Part shown: piece by piece, positions 7,859 to 16,577 of the stretch
How the letters are laid out: every line of letters begins with the position of its first letter
Position numbering within the stretch: position 1 is the first letter of the stretch
Source of the DNA: Terriglobus roseus
Lineage (GTDB): Bacteria; Acidobacteriota; Terriglobia; Terriglobales; Acidobacteriaceae
Direction of reading: 5' to 3'
Assembly (NCBI RefSeq): GCF_900105625.1
Contig: NZ_FNSD01000001.1
Location: 4,278,001 to 4,342,000 of the forward strand
DNA: 64,000 nucleotides
The notes under the pieces: generated by a model
Told to the model about the DNA's origin: nothing
The model's input: the letters and a program-made list of their open reading frames with translations, nothing else
The model's database searches: none
Program-made: the position numbers and the translations under genes

Positions 7859-8728
7859 ATGCGCGACTGGATGCGCAACAAGATGAGAAGACGCAGTAAG
7901 CGTGGCCCGAACAATAGCGAGGCCACCGGCAAGATTGGGCAGGAGATCCCCCAGGATCAGCCCGCAGCACTTCAACCCACCTACCCGGACGCACCGGCCA
8001 AGGCCGCTCCTGCGGCCGTAGCAGCGGAGGCCGCACCGGCTCCTGCAGCCGAAAGCGCGGCACCCGGCAAGATCGAGGTCGAGACTCAGCCCGAATCGCT
8101 GGGAACCCTGCCGGTCGAACCGCCTTCGATGCCTGCGGGCGATAAGGCGCAGCCGCGAGGCTATGTCGTGCTGGCCATTGGCCTGCCCGGCAGCGGTAAG
8201 ACTACCTGGTACAAGCGTCGCGGCGTTACGCCGCTGAGCAGCGACATGTTGCGAACGATTTTGTTCGATGACATCACGGATCAACGCTACAGCGGACTCG
8301 TCTTCAGCACACTGCGCAGCCTGCTGCGTGCGCGTCTGATTGCGAAGATGCCGTGGAACTATGTGGATGCCACGAACCTGTCGGCACACGAGCGCCGTCA
8401 GTGGATCAAGATGGCCAAGAGCTTCGGCTATGAGGCTCAGGCGGTTTACTTCGACGTGCCGTTCGCCGTCTGTATGGAACGCAACAGCAAGCGCGAACGC
8501 CGCGTGGCGGACGACGTCATGCAGAAGATGGCAGAGCGTCTGCGTCCACCATCGTTCAAGGAAGGCTTTTCGAAGATCACCGTGGTCCGCGTAAAGGGAC
8601 TGCCGGGCAGCACGCCGGCGGCTTCCGAATCCGATGCATTCAATGCGCCGGTTCCTGCGGACATCGATGAGCCGAACGGCTCGGACGGCAATGATGCCGA
8701 CAGCAACGATCCAAACCAGGACGAGTAG
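7859..8728 (+). CDS. P-loop kinase-like ATP-binding protein
   Basis: Protein of about 289 residues resembling the AAA_33 / polynucleotide-kinase-like P-loop family. Residues 1-15 are very basic, 20-100 are an Ala/Pro-rich low-complexity linker, and the kinase domain starts at about 101 with Walker A GLPGSGKTTW (108-117), then SSDMLR, an NYVDATN strand and a lid region RNSKRERRVADDVM. The substrate is unknown. The start is uncertain because no good ribosome-binding site is seen; ATG at 7859 is preferred over an in-frame start at 7742. It is only 6 bp before the ABC ATPase gene, so it heads that operon or shares its transcript. Confidence 0.75.
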   Translation: MRDWMRNKMRRRSKRGPNNSEATGKIGQEIPQDQPAALQPTYPDAPAKAAPAAVAAEAAPAPAAESAAPGKIEVETQPESLGTLPVEPPSMPAGDKAQPRGYVVLAIGLPGSGKTTWYKRRGVTPLSSDMLRTILFDDITDQRYSGLVFSTLRSLLRARLIAKMPWNYVDATNLSAHERRQWIKMAKSFGYEAQAVYFDVPFAVCMERNSKRERRVADDVMQKMAERLRPPSFKEGFSKITVVRVKGLPGSTPAASESDAFNAPVPADIDEPNGSDGNDADSNDPNQDE

Positions 8729-8734
8729 CTACCG

Positions 8735-9496
8735 ATGACAGCCGCTGCGGGCAGCGTTGAGTTCACCCATGTGAGCTTCGCCCCGCACGGTGTGTCGCGG
8801 CCCATTCTGAACGACATCTCCCTCAAGCTGGAAGCGGGCACCACGACCGCACTGCTGGGCCGTTCCGGCTCCGGCAAGACAACCTTGCTGCGCACCGTGA
8901 ACGGCCTTGTGCTGCCGACGGGTGGCGGTGTGCGCGTGAGCGGTGAGGAGGTCGTTGCGGCAGATCTGATCAAGCTGCGGCGCGGCATCGGCTACGTCAT
9001 CCAGGAAACCGGCCTGTATCCGCACATGAGCATCGAGCGTAACGTCGCATTGCCGCTGGAGCTTGCGGGAAAGACGCCTGGTGAACGCACGCAACGCGCG
9101 CACGCGCTGCTGCAGGATGTCGGCCTGGAACCCTCGCAGTTCGCCAGGCGCATGCCGTGGCAGTTGAGTGGAGGGCAGCGACAGCGAGCCGGTGTGGCGC
9201 GTGCGCTGGCGACCGATCCGTCGATCCTTCTTCTCGATGAGCCCTTTGGCGCGCTCGATCCGCTGACCCGCGCGGAGATGCAGACGATGCTACGCGACCT
9301 GCTGGCGCGGCTGGGTAAGACCGCCATTCTCGTGACGCATGACCTGCAGGAGGCGATCTTCCTGGCGCATCGCGTGATCTTTATTGACGCGGGCAATGTA
9401 GCCGCGGACATGGCTTCACATGAGGTTCTGCAGTCGGAACTTGAGAACGTGCGCGAGTATGTGCGGGCGGTGAATCGCTTTGAGGCAGCCGGATGA
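8735..9496 (+). CDS. Osmoprotectant-type ABC transporter ATPase (OpuCA/ProV-like)
   Basis: Cytoplasmic ATPase of 253 residues that powers import through the permease encoded next. Walker A is GRSGSGKTT (42-50), the Q-loop is VIQETGL, the signature is LSGGQRQRAG and Walker B ILLLDEPFGALDP; the H-loop is VTHD. It lacks the C-terminal CBS pair that ProV and many OpuCA proteins use for ionic-strength sensing. The call to the glycine betaine/choline class rests mainly on the adjacent permease and binding protein. It overlaps the permease gene by four bases. Confidence 0.85.
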   Translation: MTAAAGSVEFTHVSFAPHGVSRPILNDISLKLEAGTTTALLGRSGSGKTTLLRTVNGLVLPTGGGVRVSGEEVVAADLIKLRRGIGYVIQETGLYPHMSIERNVALPLELAGKTPGERTQRAHALLQDVGLEPSQFARRMPWQLSGGQRQRAGVARALATDPSILLLDEPFGALDPLTRAEMQTMLRDLLARLGKTAILVTHDLQEAIFLAHRVIFIDAGNVAADMASHEVLQSELENVREYVRAVNRFEAAG

Positions 9497-10128
9497 CCGG
9501 CTTCCTGAATCAGCACGTGTATGAGCTTGCCCGGCTCGTCTTTGAGCACTTGTGGCTCACCGGCTCGGCGATGTTGTTTGCGACGCTGATCGCGGTGCCC
9601 ACCGGCATCTGGCTGACGCGGCATGAGCGCTGGGCGCGGCCTGTCATCGGCTTTGCCAACATCGTGCAGACGGTGCCGAGCCTCGCGCTCTTCGGCCTGC
9701 TCCTGCCGGTGCCGTGGCTTGGCGACCGCGCAGCCCGGCTCGCGATCATCGCGCTCACCGGCTACGCACTGCTTCCGATCCTGCGCAATACGTACACAGG
9801 CATTCGCGGCATCGATCCCGCATTGATCGATGTGAGCAATGCGCTGGGCATGACCCCGATGCAACGTCTGCTGAAGGTGGAACTGCCTTTGTCGGCGAGT
9901 GTGCTGCTGGCTGGTCTGCGCACCGCGACGGTCACATGCGTGGGTGTCGCAACCATCGCTGCGGCGATCGGTGCGGGCGGGTTGGGCGAGTTCATCTTCC
10001 GTGGCGTGGCTTCGGTGGACAATCGATTCGTGCTGCTCGGCGCGATCCCCGCGGCGCTGCTCGCGTTGATCGCGGATGCGCTGCTTGGACTCTTGGAACA
10101 CAGGCTCGCTGTGAGACGAGATTCATGA
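9493..10128 (+). CDS. Osmoprotectant-type ABC permease (OpuCB/ProW-like)
   Basis: Inner-membrane permease of 211 residues with five or six hydrophobic segments and the BPD transport loop GLRTATVTCVGVATIAAAIG, followed by GAGGLGEFIFRG, which is typical of OpuCB/OpuCD and YehW/YehY proteins. Only one permease gene is present, so it probably works as a homodimer. Translation is coupled to the ATPase (ATGA) and to the next gene, which also starts inside its stop. Confidence 0.88.
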   Translation: MTGFLNQHVYELARLVFEHLWLTGSAMLFATLIAVPTGIWLTRHERWARPVIGFANIVQTVPSLALFGLLLPVPWLGDRAARLAIIALTGYALLPILRNTYTGIRGIDPALIDVSNALGMTPMQRLLKVELPLSASVLLAGLRTATVTCVGVATIAAAIGAGGLGEFIFRGVASVDNRFVLLGAIPAALLALIADALLGLLEHRLAVRRDS

Positions 10129-11057
10129 GGCCTCATCACGATGGGTGCCCGATATCTCGAAGAGACGCGGGAGCGATGCTCAAAGCGGCAATGATGGTCG
10201 TGGTGACGCTGATGATTCTGCCCCTCACCGCGTGCGATCCTCCCCATGGTTCGCGCATTGTCATCGGTGCCAAGAACTTTACGGAGCAGGTGATTCTTGG
10301 CGAACTCCTCGCGCAGCAGATCGAGTCGACTGGCGAGAAGGTTGACCGGCGGTTTTATCTGGCGGGCAGCTACATCGCGCACCAGGCACTGGTGGCTGGG
10401 CGCATCGATGCGTACGTCGAGTACACGGGCACCGCGCTGACCTCGGTTCTGAAGCAGCCACTGGACCACGATCCCGATCGCGTGCTTTCCACGGTGCGCC
10501 GCATCTACGCGGACAAGTATGCGGTGCGTGTGCAGCCGTCCCTAGGCTTCGAGAACACCTTCGCGATGGTGCTGCGAGGCGCGGATGCGGACCGTCTCCA
10601 TGTGAGGAAGCTTAGCGATCTTTCACAGGCCGCGCCCTCGCTCCGGCTTGGCGTCGGGTATGAGTTCGAGGAGCGGCCGGATGGTCTGCACGGCATGGAC
10701 GACACCTACGGGCTGCGCTTCGACGGGACGCCGCGCATCATGGACCTAGGACTGCTCTATCGGGCACTCGGATCGAACCAGGTGGACGTGATCTCTGGCA
10801 ATTCGACTGATGGGCAGATCACCGCAATGAACTTGCGTGTGTTGGCGGATGACCGCCACTATTTCCCGCCGTACCAGGCGGTGCCGCTGGTCCGTGAGGA
10901 CGCATTGCGTTTGCATCCGAGGATGCAGATGGCACTGGATCGGCTGACAGGCCGCGTGAGCGAAAGCGAGATGCAGGCGATGAACCATGCCGTTGAGGGG
11001 GACCACCGCGACCCCGCGGATGTGGTCCGTGATTTCCGAAAATCTCATGGCTTGTAG
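10125..11057 (+). CDS. Osmoprotectant-type substrate-binding lipoprotein (OpuAC/ProX-like)
   Basis: Periplasmic binding component for glycine betaine, choline or a related compound. A lipobox LPLTAC near residue 37 predicts a lipid-anchored protein, and the mature domain begins with IVIGAKNFTEQVILGELLAQ, the hallmark of the OpuCC/OsmX group. The ATG at 10125 overlaps the permease stop (ATGA) and is chosen for translational coupling; an ATG at 10176 would give a more normal 20-residue lipoprotein signal. Length is 310 residues from 10125. The exact ligand cannot be read from the sequence. Confidence 0.87.
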   Translation: MRPHHDGCPISRRDAGAMLKAAMMVVVTLMILPLTACDPPHGSRIVIGAKNFTEQVILGELLAQQIESTGEKVDRRFYLAGSYIAHQALVAGRIDAYVEYTGTALTSVLKQPLDHDPDRVLSTVRRIYADKYAVRVQPSLGFENTFAMVLRGADADRLHVRKLSDLSQAAPSLRLGVGYEFEERPDGLHGMDDTYGLRFDGTPRIMDLGLLYRALGSNQVDVISGNSTDGQITAMNLRVLADDRHYFPPYQAVPLVREDALRLHPRMQMALDRLTGRVSESEMQAMNHAVEGDHRDPADVVRDFRKSHGL

Positions 11058-11084
11058 ACGCATGCAGTCTGTAGACTTGCAGGC

Positions 11085-11579
11085 ATGCGGCGAATAAAGA
11101 GCGAATCATGCCTGCTGGCGTTGCTGGTGCTTCTGTTCGCAGCGGGTGCCATGGCCCAGACCACAAAACGAGGACCTACGATGCACGCGACAGGAACGTT
11201 CAAGGTGGATGTGAAGCCGACCGACATCTCACCCATCGGCAAGGAAGCCGGGTTGGGTGCGATGACCATCGACAAGACGTGGAGTGGAGCCATCGAGGGT
11301 TCCAGCAAGGGGCAGATGACCACTTCCGTGACAGGCAAGGCCATGGCTTACGTCGCGCTGGAGACGATGAACGTGAAGGTTGACGGGCACGCAGGCACCT
11401 TCGTGTTCATCCATTCCGCGAGCATGATGACGGATGATCCCAAGGCGGCTGTGCTCGATGTAACGGTCGTCCCGAACTCCGGCACGGGGGAACTCGCGGG
11501 CATTGAAGGCAAGCTAAACATCATCATCGACAAATCCGGCCATACTTACGATTTCCAGTACACCTTGCCTGCTCGATAG
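11085..11579 (+). CDS. Secreted DUF3224 family protein
   Basis: Exported protein of 164 residues. Residues 1-24 form a Sec signal peptide ending in AMA before QTT. The mature part begins with HATGTFKVDVKP and continues with TIDKTWSGAIEGSSKGQM, the pattern of DUF3224, a small beta-barrel family of unknown function. The gene is separate from the upstream transporter by 27 bp, so it may still share the transcript. Confidence 0.78.
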   Translation: MRRIKSESCLLALLVLLFAAGAMAQTTKRGPTMHATGTFKVDVKPTDISPIGKEAGLGAMTIDKTWSGAIEGSSKGQMTTSVTGKAMAYVALETMNVKVDGHAGTFVFIHSASMMTDDPKAAVLDVTVVPNSGTGELAGIEGKLNIIIDKSGHTYDFQYTLPAR

Positions 11580-11636
11580 GCGGGAAACGGCACGCGGGCC
11601 CCAGTGCATCCAACGCACCTGAAGTTGGAGGCAGGA

Positions 11637-12143
11637 ATGGCTGAGAAGAACGTGTCGGGCGCGGAAGGCATCGCGAAGATCAAGGAACTTACCAAGGACA
11701 TCCACATCGCAATGCTGACCACCGTTGCCGACGATGGCACGCTGCACGCGCGACCGATGGGTACGGAGTCCGCGGATTTCGACGGAACGCTTTGGTTCAT
11801 CACGCGTATCGATTCCGGCAAGGTCGATGAGATCCGTGAAGACAGCCACGTGCTGGTGAGCTATGAGCAACCGAAGGATGGCATGTACCTCTCGCTGCAG
11901 GGCCGCGCCGGCATCGTGAAGGATCGCGCCATGATCAAGCAGCACTGGTACAAGATGGCGGATGCGTGGTTCGAAAAGGGCAGTGATGATCCTGCGGCTG
12001 CGCTGCTCAAGGTGACTGTCACCGGCGGCGAATACTGGCAGTCGAGTTCGTCCGGCATTGTGCGTTTGGGACGGCTGGCCCTGGCTTCAGTCCTGGGCGC
12101 GGACAAGGTCAGCGTGGGAGACGCAGGCAAGATTACGCTGTAA
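11637..12143 (+). CDS. Pyridoxamine 5'-phosphate oxidase-like general stress protein
   Basis: Cytoplasmic protein of 168 residues in the split-barrel flavin-binding class, close to general stress protein 26. Visible features are the N-terminal IAMLTTVADDGTLHARPM barrel strand, LWFITRIDSGKVDEI and VLVSYEQPKDGMYLSLQGRA. The C-terminal segment GGEYWQSSSSGIVRL ends the fold. ATG at 11637 is preceded by GGAGGCAGGA. Likely ligand is FMN or F420-like flavin; the substrate is unknown. Confidence 0.85.
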   Translation: MAEKNVSGAEGIAKIKELTKDIHIAMLTTVADDGTLHARPMGTESADFDGTLWFITRIDSGKVDEIREDSHVLVSYEQPKDGMYLSLQGRAGIVKDRAMIKQHWYKMADAWFEKGSDDPAAALLKVTVTGGEYWQSSSSGIVRLGRLALASVLGADKVSVGDAGKITL

Positions 12144-12236
12144 CCGGACGCGATTTGCTACAGTTTGTGATGTCGGATCGCTCGCGGCATCGTCCTACAG
12201 GCAGGCCGCGAGCACGGCACACATTCGAGGAACTGC

Positions 12237-12749
12237 ATGACCCTGAAGAACCGCAGCCGACGCATCGGCAACGAAGACGGCTTTACCCTGATCGAATTGC
12301 TGATCGTGATGTCGATCATCATCATCATTGCCACGTTCGCCATCCCGAACATTACGCGCATCAAGCGGCAGGGCAATGAGACGTCGGCCATCCAGTCGAT
12401 CCGTGCCATCGTTGCGGCGCAGCTTCAGTATCAGCAGACGTACCCGGCCAACGGCTATGCCTGCGATCTGAAGGCATTGGGCGGCGATAAGTCCGCGGCA
12501 CCGTCGCCGGCTGCCGCAGGTCTGCTGCAGCCGGATCTTGCCGGCGGACAGAAGGCCGGCTATACCTTCGCTATCGTCAACTGCAACAAGGTGACGATCA
12601 ACAATCAGGACCAGTACACCAGCTACGAAATCACGGCTGTACCGCAGAAGATCGGCAACACCGGCGATCGCGGCTTCTGCTCCGACGACTCGCAGCAGGT
12701 AAAGTACGACCCCAAGGGCGGCACCGCCTGCACGCAGCCCATCCAGTAG
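12237..12749 (+). CDS. Type IV pilin-like / pseudopilin protein
   Basis: Prepilin of 170 residues. The leader is 15 residues and ends at the peptidase site G15/F16 of DGFTLIELLIVM, with E at mature position 5. A hydrophobic helix follows, then a globular part with a Cys pair near both ends that could form the C-terminal disulfide loop of major pilins. It stands alone here, away from the secretin/pseudopilin unit at 50-53 kb. A minor pilin, a PilA-type major pilin and a GspG-type pseudopilin are all possible. Confidence 0.82.
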   Translation: MTLKNRSRRIGNEDGFTLIELLIVMSIIIIIATFAIPNITRIKRQGNETSAIQSIRAIVAAQLQYQQTYPANGYACDLKALGGDKSAAPSPAAAGLLQPDLAGGQKAGYTFAIVNCNKVTINNQDQYTSYEITAVPQKIGNTGDRGFCSDDSQQVKYDPKGGTACTQPIQ

Positions 12750-12854
12750 AAGCGCAGCTAGTCAGCAAGCTAGCGAGCCAGTCAGTCAGCGGAGTTTGTG
12801 CAGCGGGTGCGGCTTCGGCTGCACCCATTGCATTTGCGGCATCCTAAGGAATCG

Positions 12855-13505
12855 ATGAGATTGATTGCCCGTACCGCCGTTCTGCTTGCTACCGTTGTTC
12901 TTCCCGTCGCGGCTCAGGACGTTCACACGCTCGCCAGCAAAGTCGACGACCACTACAACCACCTGACCAGCCTGCGCGCCAACTATACCGAGCACTACAG
13001 CGGCATGGGCCAGCAACGTACGGAGACAGGCACCCTGCTGCTGCGTAAGCCCGGGCGCATGCGCTGGACCTATTCCAGCGGCAAGCTGTTCGTTCTCGAC
13101 GGCAAGTTCGGCGTCAGCTACACGCCGGGCGATCCACAGGCGCAGCGCGTTCCGGCCAAGCAACTGGACGACATGCGCTCCCCGCTGCGCTTTCTACTGG
13201 GTCATACGAAGCTTGAAAAGGAACTCGATCATCTGCAGGCCACGCCCGCTGCAAACGGAGCCGTCACGCTGGCCGGCACGCCGCACTACGAGATGACACC
13301 GGGAGATCAGCGCGTGCAGAAGATCGCTGTCACTGTGAGCCCCTCATCCGGTGCGATCAGCGGTCTGCGCATCGAGGAGATCGACGGCAGCTTCACGGAC
13401 TTCATCTTCCGCGACATGCAGGAGAACGTGCCCGCCGCAGATGCTGACTTCCGCTTCACGCCGCCCGCTGGCGTCACCGTGATCGATGGCCTGCCCCCCG
13501 CGTAG
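12855..13505 (+). CDS. lolA: Outer-membrane lipoprotein carrier LolA
   Basis: Periplasmic chaperone that moves lipoproteins from the inner-membrane LolCDE complex to the outer membrane. Signal peptide residues 1-18 end in VAAQ. The mature protein starts with a helix and LTSLRANYTEHY, then TGTLLLRKPGRMRWTY, the family pattern of an open beta-barrel with an R/W core. Length of 216 residues is normal. ATG at 12855 has AAGGA just upstream. This supports a double-membrane envelope. Confidence 0.88.
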   Translation: MRLIARTAVLLATVVLPVAAQDVHTLASKVDDHYNHLTSLRANYTEHYSGMGQQRTETGTLLLRKPGRMRWTYSSGKLFVLDGKFGVSYTPGDPQAQRVPAKQLDDMRSPLRFLLGHTKLEKELDHLQATPAANGAVTLAGTPHYEMTPGDQRVQKIAVTVSPSSGAISGLRIEEIDGSFTDFIFRDMQENVPAADADFRFTPPAGVTVIDGLPPA

Positions 13506-13514
13506 AGTAGCGGT

Positions 13515-13865
13515 ATGAAAGCCATCAACCTCGCTGCAAAGCTTGCCACCTTTACCGATCACTGGTCGCCAAGGATTGTCGCCGGTTACAACGGCAACGA
13601 CATCATGGTGGTGAAAGTCCAGGGTGAATTCACATGGCACTCGCATGCGGATACCGACGATCTCTTCCTCGTACTGAAGGGCTCTCTGACTATCCGAATG
13701 CGAGAAAGCGACGTGCATGTGGGCCCGGGCGAACTCTTCGTCGTGCCTAAGGGCGTGGAACATTGCCCTGTTGCGGCGGAAGAAGTTCACCTGCTCTTGA
13801 TTGAGCCGGCAGGTACCCCCAACACGGGCGACGCGGCCACGGCAGCGGTCAAGCAGCGGGTCTGA
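13515..13865 (+). CDS. Cupin domain protein
   Basis: Small single-domain cupin, 116 residues, close to proteins annotated as mannose-6-phosphate isomerase-like. Cupin motif 1 is WHSHADTDDLFLVLKG with the metal ligands H-H-D/E and motif 2 is PGELFVVPKGVEHCPV with the last histidine ligand. It follows lolA by 9 bp, so it is probably cotranscribed. The substrate is not known. Confidence 0.85.
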   Translation: MKAINLAAKLATFTDHWSPRIVAGYNGNDIMVVKVQGEFTWHSHADTDDLFLVLKGSLTIRMRESDVHVGPGELFVVPKGVEHCPVAAEEVHLLLIEPAGTPNTGDAATAAVKQRV

Positions 13866-13920
13866 AATATTCTCTGCGCGTCCGCTATTCGACAGGCGAA
13901 TCATTCTCCTTCTTGATCTC

Positions 13921-13935
13921 GGACTGAATTTGTCC
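13921..13935. promoter_or_regulatory. Putative operator, distal copy
   Basis: GGACTGAATTTGTCC, a near-palindrome of form GGACT-N5-TGTCC upstream of the EF-hand/ApbE/PepSY gene set. A second copy lies 27 bp downstream. Regulator not identified in the window. Confidence 0.45.
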
Positions 13936-13947
13936 TACAAACATTTA

Positions 13948-13962
13948 GGACTAATCCTGTCC
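13948..13962. promoter_or_regulatory. Putative operator, proximal copy
   Basis: GGACTAATCCTGTCC, the second copy of GGACT-N5-TGTCC. Between the two sites the opposite pairing GTCCTA/TAGGAC also occurs, so the block 13921-13962 is a nested set of dyads about 100 bp before the EF-hand gene. Confidence 0.45.
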
Positions 13963-14062
13963 GCATTTCTCTCAGCGCCTCCGATCCAGCTCAGCCGAGC
14001 GTGAGTATGAAGCGAGTCTGAAGAAACTTGCCGCGGATTTGGTCGTCTAGAGGATTCAGAGA

Positions 14063-14977
14063 GTGAAGACTATGCGCCGTCAACCGTTGCTTTCCGCCGC
14101 CATTGCCGTATTTACGCCAGCGCTGTTCGCTCCTCTGCTGGTTGCGCAACCGCCACGGACTCCGCCTCCTCGTGTCTTCCTGCTGGCTCTGGATACGGAT
14201 GGGGACGGCCAGCTGTCGGCGGTGGAGATCGCGGCTGCGAGCAAATCGCTGTTAACGCTGGACAAGAACCACGATGGGCAGATCACGCCGGACGAGTACG
14301 CGCCTCGCTTCCAGGCGGACTCGCCTGTTTCCAACGAGCTGTACGCGCGGCTGATGGCGATGGATGCCAACAAGGACGGTGTCCTGACTATCGATGAAGT
14401 GCCGGAGCGTATGCAGCCAATGTTTCAGCGTGGTGACACGAATCACGATGGCAAGTTGACGGGCGATGAGATCCGCGCGATGGCGAATGCGCAGGCGGAT
14501 CCGCAGGGCCGGCCGGTTGGCCGCAACAATGCGGCAGTGCAGCTTCGTGTCGATCCGATCACTAACGCCATTGATGTCGATCATGACGGTATCTTCTCCG
14601 CTGCTGAGATTGCGAGCGCTCCCGGTGCTCTGAAGACGCTGGACAAGAACGCGGACGGCATCCTTTCAGCCGATGAGCTGCGTGTTCGTCAGCAAACCCC
14701 TGCGGAGCGCGCTGCGCACAGCATGGATGAGTGGGATGGCGATCGCGATGGCTTCCTCGTCAAGGGTGAATTTCCTGACCGCATGCAGGCAAACTTTGAG
14801 GCGATGGACCTGAATCACGACGGCAAAATCGACCTGGAAGAGCTTACGACCTTTATGGCGACGCAGCCCATGGGGCGTGGTCCCGGTGGACCGCCAACCG
14901 GAGCTGGTGAACGCCCGGGCGACATGAAGCCTCCCACCGAACGCATGCCCGACAACAACGCTTCGCCCGCACGCTAA
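14063..14977 (+). CDS. Secreted multi-EF-hand calcium-binding protein
   Basis: Exported protein of 304 residues with a signal peptide (about 1-30) and eight EF-hand loops. The loops read DTDGDGQLSAVE, DKNHDGQITPDE, DANKDGVLTIDE, DTNHDGKLTGDE, DVDHDGIFSAAE, DKNADGILSADE, DGDRDGFLVKGE and DLNHDGKIDLEE, spaced as four pairs. The tail is Gly/Pro/Arg-rich and probably disordered. GTG at 14063 is taken because AGAGGA lies eight bases before it; ATG at 14072 is equally possible. It is 40 bp before the ApbE-DUF2271 gene and likely belongs to its operon. Confidence 0.85.
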   Translation: MKTMRRQPLLSAAIAVFTPALFAPLLVAQPPRTPPPRVFLLALDTDGDGQLSAVEIAAASKSLLTLDKNHDGQITPDEYAPRFQADSPVSNELYARLMAMDANKDGVLTIDEVPERMQPMFQRGDTNHDGKLTGDEIRAMANAQADPQGRPVGRNNAAVQLRVDPITNAIDVDHDGIFSAAEIASAPGALKTLDKNADGILSADELRVRQQTPAERAAHSMDEWDGDRDGFLVKGEFPDRMQANFEAMDLNHDGKIDLEELTTFMATQPMGRGPGGPPTGAGERPGDMKPPTERMPDNNASPAR

Positions 14978-15020
14978 ACCCTGCAGCACTTACCTGCCTT
15001 ATCCAGGAGAAGAGATCGTG

Positions 15021-16577
15021 ATGAAAAAGAAGACACAGGGATTGTTTGCCTCCGCTGCCATGGTTTCGGTGGGCGTGCTTCCCGCATTCGCCGCCACGCA
15101 GGCTGTCCCCCCCGCCCCCTCAAAGCACGATGCTGCAGGCACTTGGGCTTTCGCGCATGAGAACGTGCTGGGCACCTCGCTCGACATGAATGTCAGCGCT
15201 GCCTCGAAGGCGCAGGCGCGGTCGGCCGAGGCGGCAGCACTGGCAGAGTTCGATCGGCAGTCGAAGATACTGAGCGCGTGGGATGCGAACAGTGAGTTCT
15301 CGCGCTGGCAGAAGACACACGGTGTTGCCGTCAAGGTATCGCCAGACCTGATGGACGTGCTGGCGCGCTTCGATGCGTGGCAGGGCGAGACGGGCGGTGT
15401 GTTGAACGCCTCCTCGGAAGCAGCCGCGAAGGTATGGCGTGGCGCTGCTGCTCGTGGTGCTTCTCCATCCTCGAATGAGCTCGATGGCGCGATTCGTGCG
15501 ATGGCGCAGAAGCACTGGTCGCTTGACCGTGTGCAGGGCACTGCCACACGCCTGTCCGACGCACCGCTGGTGCTTGCCAGCTTTACGAAGAGCCTGATCA
15601 CGCAGAAGGCGGCAGCTGCCGCGCTGCATGCGGGCGCCACGGGTGTCATGCTGAATGTGGGCGGCGACATTGTCACAAGCGGCGCCCTGACGCAGCGTGT
15701 CGACATTGCCAATCCAAAGGCTGATGCGGAAAACGATGCCGCGCTCGATACCGTTGTCCTTCGTGATCGTGCCATTGCCACCAGCGGCAGCTATCGCCGC
15801 GGCTTCGACGTCGCGGGCGAGCACCTGTCGCACCTGATCGATCCTCGCACGGCGCAGCCTGCTGCCGCGGTGCTGTCGTCGAGTGTGATCGCACCGGATG
15901 CTGCCACGGCTGGAGCGCTTGCAACGGCGCTGTCGATTCTTTCGCCGCGGGAGTCGGCTGCGCTGATGCAGCGCCATCCAGACTCGGCTTACATGCTTAT
16001 CACCCGTGATGGTGAGCGTATCGCCAGCGCCGGCTGGAATGCGTATGCTGAGCCAAAGATTGAGCGTGTGGCGTATGCCGTCCACGCAGGTGCAGCAGTA
16101 CCGCAGGCCGGATCGAACTGGAACCAGTCCATGGAGCTGCTGGTAAAGCTCGAGTTACCGCGCGTGGATAACCCTCGCTATCACCGGCCGTACGTCGCCG
16201 TATGGATCGAAGACAAGGACAAGTACCCGGTACGCACGGTGGCACTGTGGTTCAAAAATCCGCGTTGGCTGAATGAGTTGAAGGGCTGGTATGGCGAGGA
16301 TCGCGTTCGCAACCTGGCGGAGGGCACAGACATCTCCGCGACCGTCTCAAGCGCTACGCGCGCGCCCGGTACCTACACGCTGAAGTGGGATGGCAAGGAC
16401 AACAACGGCAAGCTGGTAAAGGCAGGGAAGTACACGGTGGTGGTGGAAGCTGCGCGCGAGCATGGCGGCCACACGCTGCTGCGTCAGGAGATCGACTTCA
16501 ACGGCACTGCCGCGCAGATGACGCTGCCCGCCAGCGAGGAACTGGGAGCCGTTCAGCTTGACTATCGGAAGCAGTAA
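15021..16577 (+). CDS. Exported FAD:protein FMN transferase (ApbE) fused to DUF2271
   Basis: Two-domain secreted protein of 518 residues. A signal peptide ends near residue 25. Residues about 43-345 are ApbE-like: LNVGGDIVTSG, ATSGSYRRGF, HLSHLIDPRTAQPA and DAATAGALATAL correspond to the flavin- and metal-binding motifs of the enzymes that attach FMN covalently to Thr/Ser of exported proteins. Residues about 365-515 are DUF2271: ELLVKLELPRVDNPRYHRPY, VAVWIEDKDKYPVRTVALWF and YTLKWDGKDNNGK. A GTG three bases upstream (15018) is an alternative start; AGGAGA precedes both. The next gene, a PepSY-type membrane protein, overlaps by 20 bases, so the two probably act together in the periplasm. Confidence 0.87.
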   Translation: MKKKTQGLFASAAMVSVGVLPAFAATQAVPPAPSKHDAAGTWAFAHENVLGTSLDMNVSAASKAQARSAEAAALAEFDRQSKILSAWDANSEFSRWQKTHGVAVKVSPDLMDVLARFDAWQGETGGVLNASSEAAAKVWRGAAARGASPSSNELDGAIRAMAQKHWSLDRVQGTATRLSDAPLVLASFTKSLITQKAAAAALHAGATGVMLNVGGDIVTSGALTQRVDIANPKADAENDAALDTVVLRDRAIATSGSYRRGFDVAGEHLSHLIDPRTAQPAAAVLSSSVIAPDAATAGALATALSILSPRESAALMQRHPDSAYMLITRDGERIASAGWNAYAEPKIERVAYAVHAGAAVPQAGSNWNQSMELLVKLELPRVDNPRYHRPYVAVWIEDKDKYPVRTVALWFKNPRWLNELKGWYGEDRVRNLAEGTDISATVSSATRAPGTYTLKWDGKDNNGKLVKAGKYTVVVEAAREHGGHTLLRQEIDFNGTAAQMTLPASEELGAVQLDYRKQ

